Virus record (IMG/VR): IMGVR_UViG_3300010354_000519
Span: 1-26,877 of that record
Strand: one strand, 5' to 3'
From: a virus
Length of the DNA stretch: 26,877 bases
A model generated the notes under the pieces. The model saw only the letters and a list, made by a program, of their open reading frames with translations. It was not told the origin of the DNA and ran no database searches. Numbering within the stretch: position 1 is the stretch's first letter; each line of letters begins with the position of its first letter. This document shows positions 6,697 through 17,500 of the stretch, in pieces. Position numbers and translations under genes: made by a program.

Positions 6697-9600
6697 TTAA
6701 GTATGGAGGATCTTTATTTGTTTGCACTGACGAACATACATCTAGTTCTACAAGTAACCTTATCAATAATACATACTTTTCTATACTATTTTATGGATTT
6801 AACTTTTATCAAAATTGGAATAATTCTACATATTATGCTATCGGTGACATAGTAAGAGTTAGCAGTAGTCTTTACATAGCAGTTAACAATAATTATAACA
6901 GTGAACCAGGTCAGACTGTATCAGCCCCTCAAGAAAACCCTAACTGGAAACACTTAGTTAGTGCAGTAAATTTTATAGGAACATTCAACCCTTCTACTTT
7001 TTATAAAAAAGGAGATTTGGTTAGACGAGGCGGCGCACTGTATGTTGCATTAACCGATCAGGTTGAAAATGATAGTACCGATGCCTTTTTAGATGAATCT
7101 AATTGGGAAGTTATAATTCCTGGATTAGAATTCAAAGGAAACTGGAAACTTGAAGTAGGCGAAGATTTTACAGTTTATAACCCTAATGATGTTGTTTACC
7201 ATAAAGGCAGTGCATATAAATGTATAGTTCCTCATACTTCAACTTTAACATCTAGTCCAAGCAGTATCAATAATCTTTGGGAAATTCTAATTGAAAACGA
7301 GCCTGGCGGTCTTGATGAAATAGGTGACATGTTAACCTACGGCAAGATAATAGAAGGTGAAGATAGTAGTCGCGCTCCTAAACGTATACCAATTGGATCT
7401 AAAGATCATGTTATTACAGTTTTAGATCCTACAGAAGGAACATTTGAATGGCAAAGTTTTGGTGATTTACAACGAATTTTTCATGTTAGAACCAATGGTG
7501 TAGACGATGATGATCCTGAACGAGGAATAAATTATTTCAAACCGTTTAGAACAGTTAGATTTGCAGCAGAAAAAGCGGACGATGGGTTTGCAGGTCACAC
7601 TACTATTAAAGTTTCAACAGGGTTGTATCAAGAAGTACTGCCAATTATACTACCAGAGCGTACAGCAGTAGTCGGAGAAGAACTAAGGTCTGTTATTGTA
7701 GAGGCTCGTGGACCATCGGACGATTTAGCAAATGATCCTCCTAAAACAAAAGGAGCATTAACTAGAATCGCTCTAATTTTAGATGATTTATTCACTGGGG
7801 TTTCAATAAGTCCTAGTTTAGGAAATACAGAGTCACAAAATACTAGTTACATAGCAACTGCTACAGAGGCAGACTTGGTTCAGCAAATGATCCAAGATGC
7901 TATTCAATATATCGATTATAAACTAGGGTTGGCAGGATCAAAACCTAATGTTACCGGGCATAATACTTTAACTACAAATGCAGGCCGTCTTGCAGCAGCA
8001 AATAATTTAGATGCAAATAGAGAATTTTTAAAGCAAGAAGCATTATGGTTTACAAAGTCTGATGAAGAATACACATTTAATGAAGAACTTTGCTTACGTG
8101 ACTTAGAAAAATTTTTAGATGCATTTATATATGATTTAAGATACCCAGGAAATTATAAATCAGTTATGGCGGGAAGATACTATGCCAATGCTGTTGTAGG
8201 TAGTGCATTAGAAGACATGTTTTATGTTAGAGATGCTACTGGTATAAGGAACATGACCCTGAAAGGATTAGAAGGTGAATTGCTTCCTAATGTTACAGGT
8301 GAACCCTATCAAAGAGTAACAGGAGGCAATTATGTAAGTTTAGATCCAGGATGGGGACCTGATGATCAGAGAGTCTGGATTAAAACAAGAAGTTGTTATG
8401 TTCAAAACTGCACAACTTTCGGATTTGCAGCAGTGGGACAAAAGATTGACGGTAGCCTGCATAATGGTGGTAATAAATCAATAGTTAGCAATGATTTTAC
8501 ACAGGTTATTAGTGACGGTATAGGTGCTTGGGTGCTAAATGGCGGACGAGCAGAACTTGTTTCTGTTTTTACTTATTATGCTCAAATAGGAATGTTTGCA
8601 GAAGACGGAGGTATTATTCGTGCTACCAATGGCAATAGTTCTTACGGTAGATTTGGAGCAGTTGCCGACGGTGATGACCCAGAAGAAGTCGTGCGTTTCG
8701 GTAAAATAAACGCACGAGATCAAGATGCTCAAGTAGCAGCGGCATTTTGTGGTGAAAGTACCGACCAAGTTTTTGCACTTGAATTTAGCAATGCAGGTCA
8801 ATATTATACGAATGTAAACTATGCGTTTCAAGGTTCAGGAACAGGTATTAATGTAGAACAAGAAGAATACAGAGACAATGCTATCTTTGAATGCCAAGTT
8901 ACAAGCAAAGGTGCAGGATATATTATTAGAGGGTTTAATGCTCAATTTGGAGACAATTTAACAATTACACTGGGCACAAACGACGACTCTGAACAAGCAG
9001 AAATTTTAGGCACAAGAATAATAATAATTGCTGGTGACGGAACAGGTCAGTATGGGTATGTTCATGCATACAATGAAAGCACTAAGCAAGTTACTGTCTA
9101 TAGGGAAAGTGATAGCACACCGGGTTGGGATCATGTAGTTCCAGGTTATCCAATTAAACCTACACTTACTGGATCAGCAAGATACAGGTTTGAACCTCGT
9201 CCAATTTTTAGTCATCCAGGATTCAATCCAACAGCATACATCTTACCAACAGATAACTTATGGGGTGCATTGTGCTATGGTGAAACAAAGGAAACTTATC
9301 TAGGAATTATTACTGACACCGGACTTGCTTTGTTTAATGTAGTAAAAGAAAATAGAACTTACACAGTGACCTTGGCGTTTGCAGGTAACGGTTACAGTGT
9401 AGGTGATGTGCTAACAATTGTAGGAAGTCAAATAGGTGCCCAAGACTTTGAGCATGATATAAAAATTACGGTAACAGGAATCGGAGCAAACGGCTTAATA
9501 TCAACATTTACCTATAAAGGATTAGGTATTAGTGGAAGATTTTTACTATTTTCTTTAAATGGCGATACAATTTACACTAGCAGACAAGGAGAAACATGGA

Positions 9601-11513
9601 CTGGAGCACTTCTTCCTATTGTTGGCGAATGGCGTTGCGTTGCAGCAGGAGCAACAAATTTTGTTGCTTTAAAATATAACAGTAATCAAGCAGTTTACTC
9701 AGAAGATGGAGTGAACTGGGACGAAAGTGAACTACCATCAACTAGTAACTGGAAATCATGTGTTTACGGAGATAGCATATTTGTAGCGATTGCTACAAAT
9801 CAAGATGCAGGAGCATTTAGTGAAGACGGGGGAGAAACTTGGACATTCTCTGAATTACCGGCTATAGGCGATAGTACACAAAACGAATGGGTAGACATTA
9901 CTTATGGACAGGGAAAGTTTGTAGCAATTGCTAACAGTAATAACGCTTTGGCAAAAGGAGTTTACAATTCAGGTACATCGACTATTTCATGGACCGCAGA
10001 AGTTATAGAGGTTCAAGATTCAAGTTTACAAGATTGGGTAGGAATAGCCTATGGTGCAGGTAAGTTTGTTGCACTATCAAGCACCGGATACACAACTTAC
10101 AGTTTTGACAGTGTAACTTGGTATAGCACAGCACATGGTATGCCAGGCCCGGTCCCAGGAACCGAAATGACTTGGAAAAAAGTTGTTTACGGACATGGAG
10201 TGTTTTTAGCAATTTGTACAAGCCCAACTAACTCTAATACAACATTTTGTGCAACATCCGAAGATGGCGTAAATTGGGTTGAAAGAACCTTAGACTCTAA
10301 CCTACAATGGGCATTTGCTGCCTTTGGATCACCTGATATAACTCCTGGAGATTCTACAATCAGTAATAATACACCTATGTTTGTAGTAGCGCCATCAAAT
10401 AATAGTAATACTGTTAATCAAATAATTACAGGAGCAAGAGCACAAGGAAGGGTTATAATTGAAGGCGGCCAAGTTACGCAAATCAGATTGTGGAATCCTG
10501 GATCAGGTTACGCTAGCAATGAAGACGCAACTTGTACAATTATAGATCCTAACAATAATATAGAAGCAACTTTGAGATGTAGAGTCGGTGACGGTGTAAT
10601 TCCACAACCAACATTTTATAACAGAGGAACTTACTACAAAACTAATTCTACTGTAGTAACAGTAACTGGTGATGGATTCGCTGATATTCAACCTACAGGA
10701 AAGTTTATTACTGTTGATGGGTTATCTGTAATACCAGGGCCTGGAGCACAATTCTATATAGGCGGCAAACCAAATTTCTGGACTGCGGTGAAAGTAGACT
10801 TGGATACAAGTTTAAACAGCGATGGAACTTATAAATCAACATTCCAAATTAGCCCAATACTAGACTACGATGACGAAATACAAGATGACATGGAAGTGCT
10901 AATTAAAGAGCGTTATAGTCAAGTAAGAATTACAGGACATGACTTCCTTGATGTAGGCACAGGAAACTTTGTAGAAACAAATTATCCTGTTCTTTATATT
11001 GATTACGAGTTTGACAGACAACCACAAAATGAAGTGGGACAATTAAACGGTGGTCGTGTATTCTATACCAGTACTGATCAAGATGGTAACTTTAGAGCAG
11101 GAGAATTGTTTGCAGTAGAACAAGCAACAGGAGCAGTAACACTTAGTGCTGATTTCTTTGACTTATCCGGTCTTACTGAAATTGCTCTAGGAGGCATTAT
11201 AGTAGGCGGAACAGCAACAGTTATTAGAGAGTTTAGCACAGATGTTACTATGCAGGCTAATTCAAATAACATTGTTCCTACTCAAAGAGCAATTGCTGCT
11301 TATTTGAATAATAGATTGAATGTGGGCGGTGAAGATTTATTAACCGCAAGTTTTATTGCAGGTGTTGTTAAAGTAGGTCCTGCTGAAATTAGTAACACAG
11401 CCAACTTTACTAATCAAATTCCGATAGTTATGGACTTTAGTGGTGCAGATGTTCATATACAAGGATCATGGCTTGCTCAAAATATGTTCTATCGTTCTTT
11501 TAAAAGAACCTAA
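6621..11513 (+). CDS. Giant tail-fibre adhesin 1 (main part), multidomain
   Basis: 1630 codons from the first ATG in this frame. That ATG has no ribosome site, so it is probably not a natural start, and the gene should join the fragment at 6091. Domain order in this numbering: four more CBM5/12-like repeats (about 8-230, giving seven with the upstream three); a linker and beta-helix entry (FHVRTNGVDDDDPERG, about 290); a helical module with CLRDLEKFLDAFIYDLRYPG at 491-510; a right-handed beta-helix, pectate-lyase-like (about 530-770, with HNGGNKS and SNDFTQVISDGIGAW); five Asp-box-like BNR motifs (about 987-1235, such as SEDGVNW and SEDGGETW); and a C-terminal cassette with GHDFLD, GRVFYTSTDQDGNF and IVPTQRAIAAYL (about 1431-1566). 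Probable role: a fibre that binds surface polysaccharide. No catalytic residues can be assigned, so enzymatic activity is not claimed. Confidence 0.82.
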   Translation: MEIVVTNFKYRGTFSSSTLYRKNDVVKYGGSLFVCTDEHTSSSTSNLINNTYFSILFYGFNFYQNWNNSTYYAIGDIVRVSSSLYIAVNNNYNSEPGQTVSAPQENPNWKHLVSAVNFIGTFNPSTFYKKGDLVRRGGALYVALTDQVENDSTDAFLDESNWEVIIPGLEFKGNWKLEVGEDFTVYNPNDVVYHKGSAYKCIVPHTSTLTSSPSSINNLWEILIENEPGGLDEIGDMLTYGKIIEGEDSSRAPKRIPIGSKDHVITVLDPTEGTFEWQSFGDLQRIFHVRTNGVDDDDPERGINYFKPFRTVRFAAEKADDGFAGHTTIKVSTGLYQEVLPIILPERTAVVGEELRSVIVEARGPSDDLANDPPKTKGALTRIALILDDLFTGVSISPSLGNTESQNTSYIATATEADLVQQMIQDAIQYIDYKLGLAGSKPNVTGHNTLTTNAGRLAAANNLDANREFLKQEALWFTKSDEEYTFNEELCLRDLEKFLDAFIYDLRYPGNYKSVMAGRYYANAVVGSALEDMFYVRDATGIRNMTLKGLEGELLPNVTGEPYQRVTGGNYVSLDPGWGPDDQRVWIKTRSCYVQNCTTFGFAAVGQKIDGSLHNGGNKSIVSNDFTQVISDGIGAWVLNGGRAELVSVFTYYAQIGMFAEDGGIIRATNGNSSYGRFGAVADGDDPEEVVRFGKINARDQDAQVAAAFCGESTDQVFALEFSNAGQYYTNVNYAFQGSGTGINVEQEEYRDNAIFECQVTSKGAGYIIRGFNAQFGDNLTITLGTNDDSEQAEILGTRIIIIAGDGTGQYGYVHAYNESTKQVTVYRESDSTPGWDHVVPGYPIKPTLTGSARYRFEPRPIFSHPGFNPTAYILPTDNLWGALCYGETKETYLGIITDTGLALFNVVKENRTYTVTLAFAGNGYSVGDVLTIVGSQIGAQDFEHDIKITVTGIGANGLISTFTYKGLGISGRFLLFSLNGDTIYTSRQGETWTGALLPIVGEWRCVAAGATNFVALKYNSNQAVYSEDGVNWDESELPSTSNWKSCVYGDSIFVAIATNQDAGAFSEDGGETWTFSELPAIGDSTQNEWVDITYGQGKFVAIANSNNALAKGVYNSGTSTISWTAEVIEVQDSSLQDWVGIAYGAGKFVALSSTGYTTYSFDSVTWYSTAHGMPGPVPGTEMTWKKVVYGHGVFLAICTSPTNSNTTFCATSEDGVNWVERTLDSNLQWAFAAFGSPDITPGDSTISNNTPMFVVAPSNNSNTVNQIITGARAQGRVIIEGGQVTQIRLWNPGSGYASNEDATCTIIDPNNNIEATLRCRVGDGVIPQPTFYNRGTYYKTNSTVVTVTGDGFADIQPTGKFITVDGLSVIPGPGAQFYIGGKPNFWTAVKVDLDTSLNSDGTYKSTFQISPILDYDDEIQDDMEVLIKERYSQVRITGHDFLDVGTGNFVETNYPVLYIDYEFDRQPQNEVGQLNGGRVFYTSTDQDGNFRAGELFAVEQATGAVTLSADFFDLSGLTEIALGGIIVGGTATVIREFSTDVTMQANSNNIVPTQRAIAAYLNNRLNVGGEDLLTASFIAGVVKVGPAEISNTANFTNQIPIVMDFSGADVHIQGSWLAQNMFYRSFKRT
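11049..11097 (+). repeat. 49-bp near-identical patch shared with 19692-19740
   Basis: 47 of 49 bases match between the two giant adhesin genes across the codons for GGRVFYTSTDQDGNFR. The flanking codons encode similar protein but differ at many synonymous positions. Confidence 0.85.
11494..11509. repeat. 16-bp perfect palindrome at the end of adhesin 1
   Basis: GTTCTTTTAAAAGAAC is fully self-complementary. It lies within the last codons of the first giant adhesin and ends seven bases before the perfect late promoter octamer. Confidence 0.7.
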
Positions 11514-11515
11514 TG

Positions 11516-11523
11516 TATAAATA
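11516..11523 (+). promoter_or_regulatory. T4 late promoter (perfect octamer)
   Basis: TATAAATA is identical to the T4 late -10 element, which is read by RNA polymerase carrying the phage sigma-like gp55 and the gp33/gp45 system. It sits in the 39-base gap before the 2859-residue adhesin gene, 29 bases before its ATG. CGGAG (about 11542-11546) provides the ribosome site. Confidence 0.8.
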
Positions 11524-11552
11524 CTAAAACTTCATAAAAACCGGAGTAAAGA

Positions 11553-14500
11553 ATGGCTGAGTTTAAACTAGGTAGGATCAAATTTGTTTGGAAAGGTGAA
11601 TGGAACACCGCAACACAATACATTAAAGATGATGTAATAAAGTATGGTGGAAAAACATACATGTGTGTCTTAGGACATACATCGTCGGTAGATTTCAATA
11701 CAGATCTAAACATTATTCCTACAAGATGGAATTTGATGGCAGATGGACAGCGTTGGAGAAGCGACTGGACAACTAGTACGATCTACGAAAAAGGTGATCT
11801 GGTAAAATATGGCGGCAATGTTTATCTTGCGATAACATATCATACATCTAGTTCTGTTTTGTCATCTGGGTTAGAAGCAGATAGTTCAAAATGGGAACTA
11901 TTTGCTGAAGGGTTTGATTGGAAAGGTGTTTGGACAACAGCAACTCGTTACAAACTCAATGACATAGTCAAGTATGGTGGTATAAATTATATTTGTATAA
12001 CTCAACATACATCTGCTTTAATGGCGAGCCAAGGACTTGAGCAAGATCAAGGCAAATGGCAAGTATTTACAGAAGGAACAGAGTATAAAGGAATATGGAC
12101 AGCAACTACACGCTACAAACTAAATGATGTAGTCAAATATGGTGCTGGAACATGGATTTGTATAACTCAACATACTTCATCAGGAACATTTGCATCTGAT
12201 TCCGCTAACTGGAATCAATACATTGAAGGTCTAGAATACGAATCAATCTGGAATAATAGCACAGCCTATCAACCAGGAGACATTGTAAAGTATGGTGGAA
12301 ATCAATATGTTTCAAAAACACAGCATACAGGCAGCAATCCAGTTACTGGAACAAGCAATTGGGATTTATTCAGTAAAGGATTAGATTTTAAATCAGATTG
12401 GGATATTGCAACAAGTTACTTAATCAGTGAAATGGTTAAGGTAAATGGTTATAATTATGTTGCCAATATTGATAGCCCAAGTTACCAATCAACTGTAACT
12501 GCAACTAGTAGCACAACTGATACCTTCTCGACTGCATCCACAACCAATATGCAGGTTGGAATGGCAATACAGTTTACAGGAACAACATTTGGAAATGTAT
12601 TCAATGGCGCAACCTATTATGTAAAAGAAATATCTGGTGCAACAACCTTTAAAATCACAAATTTCCCAGGTGGCCCTATTTTTAATCCTACTACTGGAAC
12701 CGGTTCTATGACAGCAACATATGCTGTTAAACCTCCTAATACAACTTACTGGACATTATTAAGTAATGGAATTAATTGGAGAGGTTACTGGGCTGATGAT
12801 ACAGAATATGTGCTAGGAGATGCAGTAAGATATCTTAATAATTCTTATATTTGTAAATTAGCACACAGATCAGATGCCGACGATGGTTCCACAACCGCAG
12901 CAGCAGGCGGTGGTCAAACAAATAGCAGACCTGACCAAGATACTTCAGGAACATATTGGAGTGTTTTAAGTGTAGGATCTGAAACTGCTACACTACAAGA
13001 ATTAGGTGACTTGGTTTACTATGATGGTGCTGGTCCTGCGAGATTGCCAATAGGAACAGATGGTCAAATTTTAAGAGTAAGTTCAGATCTTAAGCCAGAA
13101 TGGGTAACCTATGGTGTAACTGATAGAGTGTATTGGGTAGGCAATCATGGTGAAGATATGCCATGGCCAACTAGAGGTGCAACATTTGATAAGCCATGGA
13201 AGAGCATAAGATACGCTTGCGAACAAATTGAAAGAGGTGCGAGATATCCTGAAGCAAAGCGTTTACTAGAAATGAACAGACTGTTCATTCAAAGAGAAAC
13301 TACACAATGGATTAACTATCAAATTACAAACAGTTTGGCACCATTTGCTTCAAGTTTTAAATATAGGGAAGATCGTTGCGAACGAGATATCGGATGGGTT
13401 ATTGACGCACTTGTATACGACTTAGGTCACGGTGGAAATGTAAGAACCCGTGGAGCAGCACTTGCTTATGTGAACGCCTTAACTGAAGATGAGCAAACTG
13501 GAACAGGTGTATACTCGAAACTCAGCGCAGAGAGTGACGAAGATATTGCAGCATATAACTACATGCTTACCTTAATAGGAAATGTTTTAAATAACCAGGC
13601 ACCTGCACAAGCCTATCAAAATGTTACAGAGGATAGCACAAACATTATTCCTCAGTGGTTTGATAATGATCTAGTAGCAGAAACCGGAGCATTAGGAGAA
13701 ATTACAGATCTAGTAAGCATAGTTACTACTGCTCTTTCAGATAAAAATGCTACAAATATACCAGCAAGATATGCTGCATTTAACACAATTCATGTATTAA
13801 CTGGACAGTATAGAGAAGTACTACCTATTATTGTTCCAGAAAGCACAGTGGTGCTAGGAGATGAAGTTCGTTCTACAAATGCAGGTCCAGCAGGAAGTTT
13901 AGTTAATGCATCTGATGTAAAATATAGCGTTAGTAGTTTAGGAAGATTGGAGAGTATTGCTGGAGACATTGTAACTGGAACAGCAGTTACAAGAAGTCAA
14001 ACCAATACAACCGATCAAGTAATTCAGATTCCTTTAGGACAAACTGCTCAACGAACACTAGTCACACGACTAGCAAGAATGATGCAGCATAGGGTTGATT
14101 TCCTTACTACACAAACTAATATGATAACTTACACCTTGCCAACAGGATACGGGTCAACTTATCTGCAAGGATATCATCATGCTAGAAAACTAGTTTTAGA
14201 AAATAAAGAATTTATTAAAGCAGAAATTACAGCATTTATTAACTTTACATTTCCTAATGTAAAATACTCTAGAACGCAATGTAAGAGAGATGTTGGCTAC
14301 ATTGTAGATGCATTAGTTTATGATCTTACATATGGTGGAACAACTCAAATGTTGAATGCTGCATTAGCCTACTTTGATGGTCCAGGATCTAATCTTGTAA
14401 CAGACGACAGCGAAGCATCTGCTAACATTTCTGCCTATAATAGAATGAAAACTATATTGGCACAAATAGTTGTTAACACCTCTGTTACTAAAACTACAGG

Positions 14501-17500
14501 AAATACAGCAGTCCAATTTAGAGATACAAGTAATTTAACAAACGGAAATCTTGCTGTTACATTTATTAATAGTGCAATGGATTTAATTATTAATATGTTA
14601 GTTGGTGGAAATACTAATACTAGACCATCGATTACTGTAACAACAATTACCGGAGGAAATCTTTTCACAACAAGTGGAAGTCACGGATTAAGTTCAGGTG
14701 ATGTTGTCTACGCTACATCAACTTCATTAAATGGAATTGTGTCGGGAACAAAGTACTTTGTTTTACCTATTAATTTAACAGCAACTAGTTTTCAATTAAG
14801 TTTATCATTAAATGGTCCTGCTATCACAGTAGTGAACGGAACAGGATTATCGATAGGTTTCCATACAGAAGTTAGACCCCCATTAACTAACGGTGTTACA
14901 ACAACTACAGCGTTAATTAATGCATTTAATTCTTTAAGCGCAGCAGTTCCAGGAATTCAAATTGATACAATTGACTATATTAATAGTACATACGGAAATT
15001 TCACTTATAAAAGTGACTACTGTAGAAGAGATATTGGCTACTTAATTGATGCTGGATATTATGATTCTGCATTTGGATCAAATTACTGGGAAATTCAAAA
15101 CGGAATATCGTACTTAAGATTACAAGCCAGTGTTGTAACTAATTTCCAATTAGATCAAGAACTGGCATCTATCGCCTATATTAAATCTCAAGTTGCTGTT
15201 TCATTAGCAGCAAGTTCTACCGCGGTTACAAGAGCAAATAACTGCTACGACGGCATTATTGATATAATTTCCAATGGGCTATCTGCGGTACCGGCTATTA
15301 CGTGGACAGATCCAGGTGTAGACTCTAATAAATTATACGCTAGAGAGCAATTACAAACAAACAGAACATTTATTATAAACACAATAACCACTTGGCTTAT
15401 AGTTAACTATAATACTGTATGGGCAGGATTAGGAGCAACAGGACAGGCTAAATGTCAGCGTGATATTGGCTACTCTATCGATGCATTTAGTTATGACATA
15501 CAATATGGTGGAAATCTTGCTACAATTAATGTAATTAGATCCTTGTTTAATCAAGTAACGGGAGATAGTGTATATCCTGACAGTCAACAAAGAACTGCAA
15601 GTGCAGCAATGTATACTCAACTAGGATCGGTTTGCGGGCAAGTAGTTAGAGAACTGTACTCAGGGCAAGACACAAGTGGTAATGCCGCAACTGCAACAGA
15701 GCAAACAGCAATTACTACATTGGCAGGATACATTAATATTGCTATAGTAGCAAATGATCCTAATTCCTTACCAGGAGAAAGTTTACCTCTTGTAAGTTGG
15801 ACTGCCGGTGATATTCAAACTGCGTTAACATTGCTAAAATTAGAAAAAGCAGAGATTACATCAGATACTTTACAATTTATAACAGATACATTTAATGATT
15901 TCAAGTATAATCAATCAAAGTGTAGTAGAGATTTGGCTATTATCTTAGATGCTGTTGCTTACGATTTTTGCTTTAACACTAATCATCAAACAATTAAGGC
16001 AGCATACTCTTATCTTAGAGCAAGTGCTTCAGAAGTCTTTACATTAAATCAAAAAACTGTAACTAGAGAAGCATTAAATTATGCACGAGACATTGCACTT
16101 AATAACTTAAATGCTAATCTTACTGCTCAAACAAGATTAACTTCTCTAATGCAAATAGTTGATGATATATTATTCGGCGCAACAACAGAAGGAATTACTT
16201 GCAGCCAAGGTGAAGCGAATACAGATTATGCTATACATCTACTAGAATTGAATAGACAATTTATTATAGATGAAATTAAAGCATATAATATTGCTAATTT
16301 TTCGTCAACTGTGACTCTAACAACCACTTCTACCTTTACTTGTGGATCAACAGCATGGATGCAAAGAAATGCTGCTGTGAAGTTTGTAGGCACACTGTTT
16401 GGAGGAGTAAGTTTAAACACAACTTATTATATTCAAAATGTAATCGACGGTACATCATTTAGCATTGCAACAACTAGAAATGCTACTAGTCCGCTAAGTA
16501 TAACAGGCGGATCGGGTTCTATGGTTGTTCAATTAGATTATGACTTAGACTTCTGTTTAAGAGATGTTAACGAGTATATCAACGCACTAAAATTTGACCT
16601 ACGATTCACAGGAAATTATAAGTCGTGTCTAGCAGCAAGATACTATGCTAATGCTGTAAAAGGTAGTTTAGAAGAAGATATGTACTATCTACGAAATGCT
16701 ACCGGTATTAGAAATCAAACACTAGAAGGGCTAACAGGAGACTTATTAGCACCTAACCAATATGGAACAAGTAGAGTTAGTGCAGGTGCCTATTGCTCGT
16801 TAGATCCAGGTGCAGGACCGCATGACTACCATTCATGGATTATCAGTAGAAGTCCATATATTCAAAACGTGGCTACATTTGGATATGCTGCTATTGGACA
16901 AAAAGTAGACGGTGCATTACACAATGGCGGTAATGATAGTTTAACATCTAATGACTTTACCCAAATTATCAGTGACGGCATTGGTGCATGGATTACAAAT
17001 AATGCTCGCGCTGAATTAGTTAGTGTATTCACATACTATTCGCACGTAGGCTATCTTGCTGAAAACGGTGGACGTATTAGAGGCACTAACGGCAATAATT
17101 CTTACGGAGACTTTGGTAGTGTTGCTGAAGGGTTTGATGCTACAGAAACACCTATTCTAGCCGAAGTAGATAATAAAGGATTTAAAGCATCAGTTGGATC
17201 AGTCTTAACAGATGGAACTAATAAGTTATGGACTATAGAATATGACAATGCAGGCCAAGACCATACATTTGCAACATGGGCATTTGGGGGCAACGGATCA
17301 GGAATAAGCGTAGAACAAGATGAATTTAGAGACAACGGTGTTTTCCAAGTCAGGTTAACAGATCTTGTGGACGATAGTACTGATGCACCAGAGGCAGCAG
17401 GAAACTTTGGTGGATTTGGTTATATTACTAACAGTAACGTAGCGCAGTCAGGAACTACTACAGGAATTAAAATTGCTGCTGTAGATGCAGAAGTTGCAGC

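Noticed and set aside
8535-8831. Antisense open frame inside giant adhesin 1
   Set aside because: It lies opposite the conserved beta-helix coding region and has no initiation signal.
9580-10320. Sialidase enzyme assignment for the Asp-box region
   Set aside because: Asp-boxes are structural turns of beta-propellers; no catalytic arginine triad or other active-site set can be assigned from the sequence.
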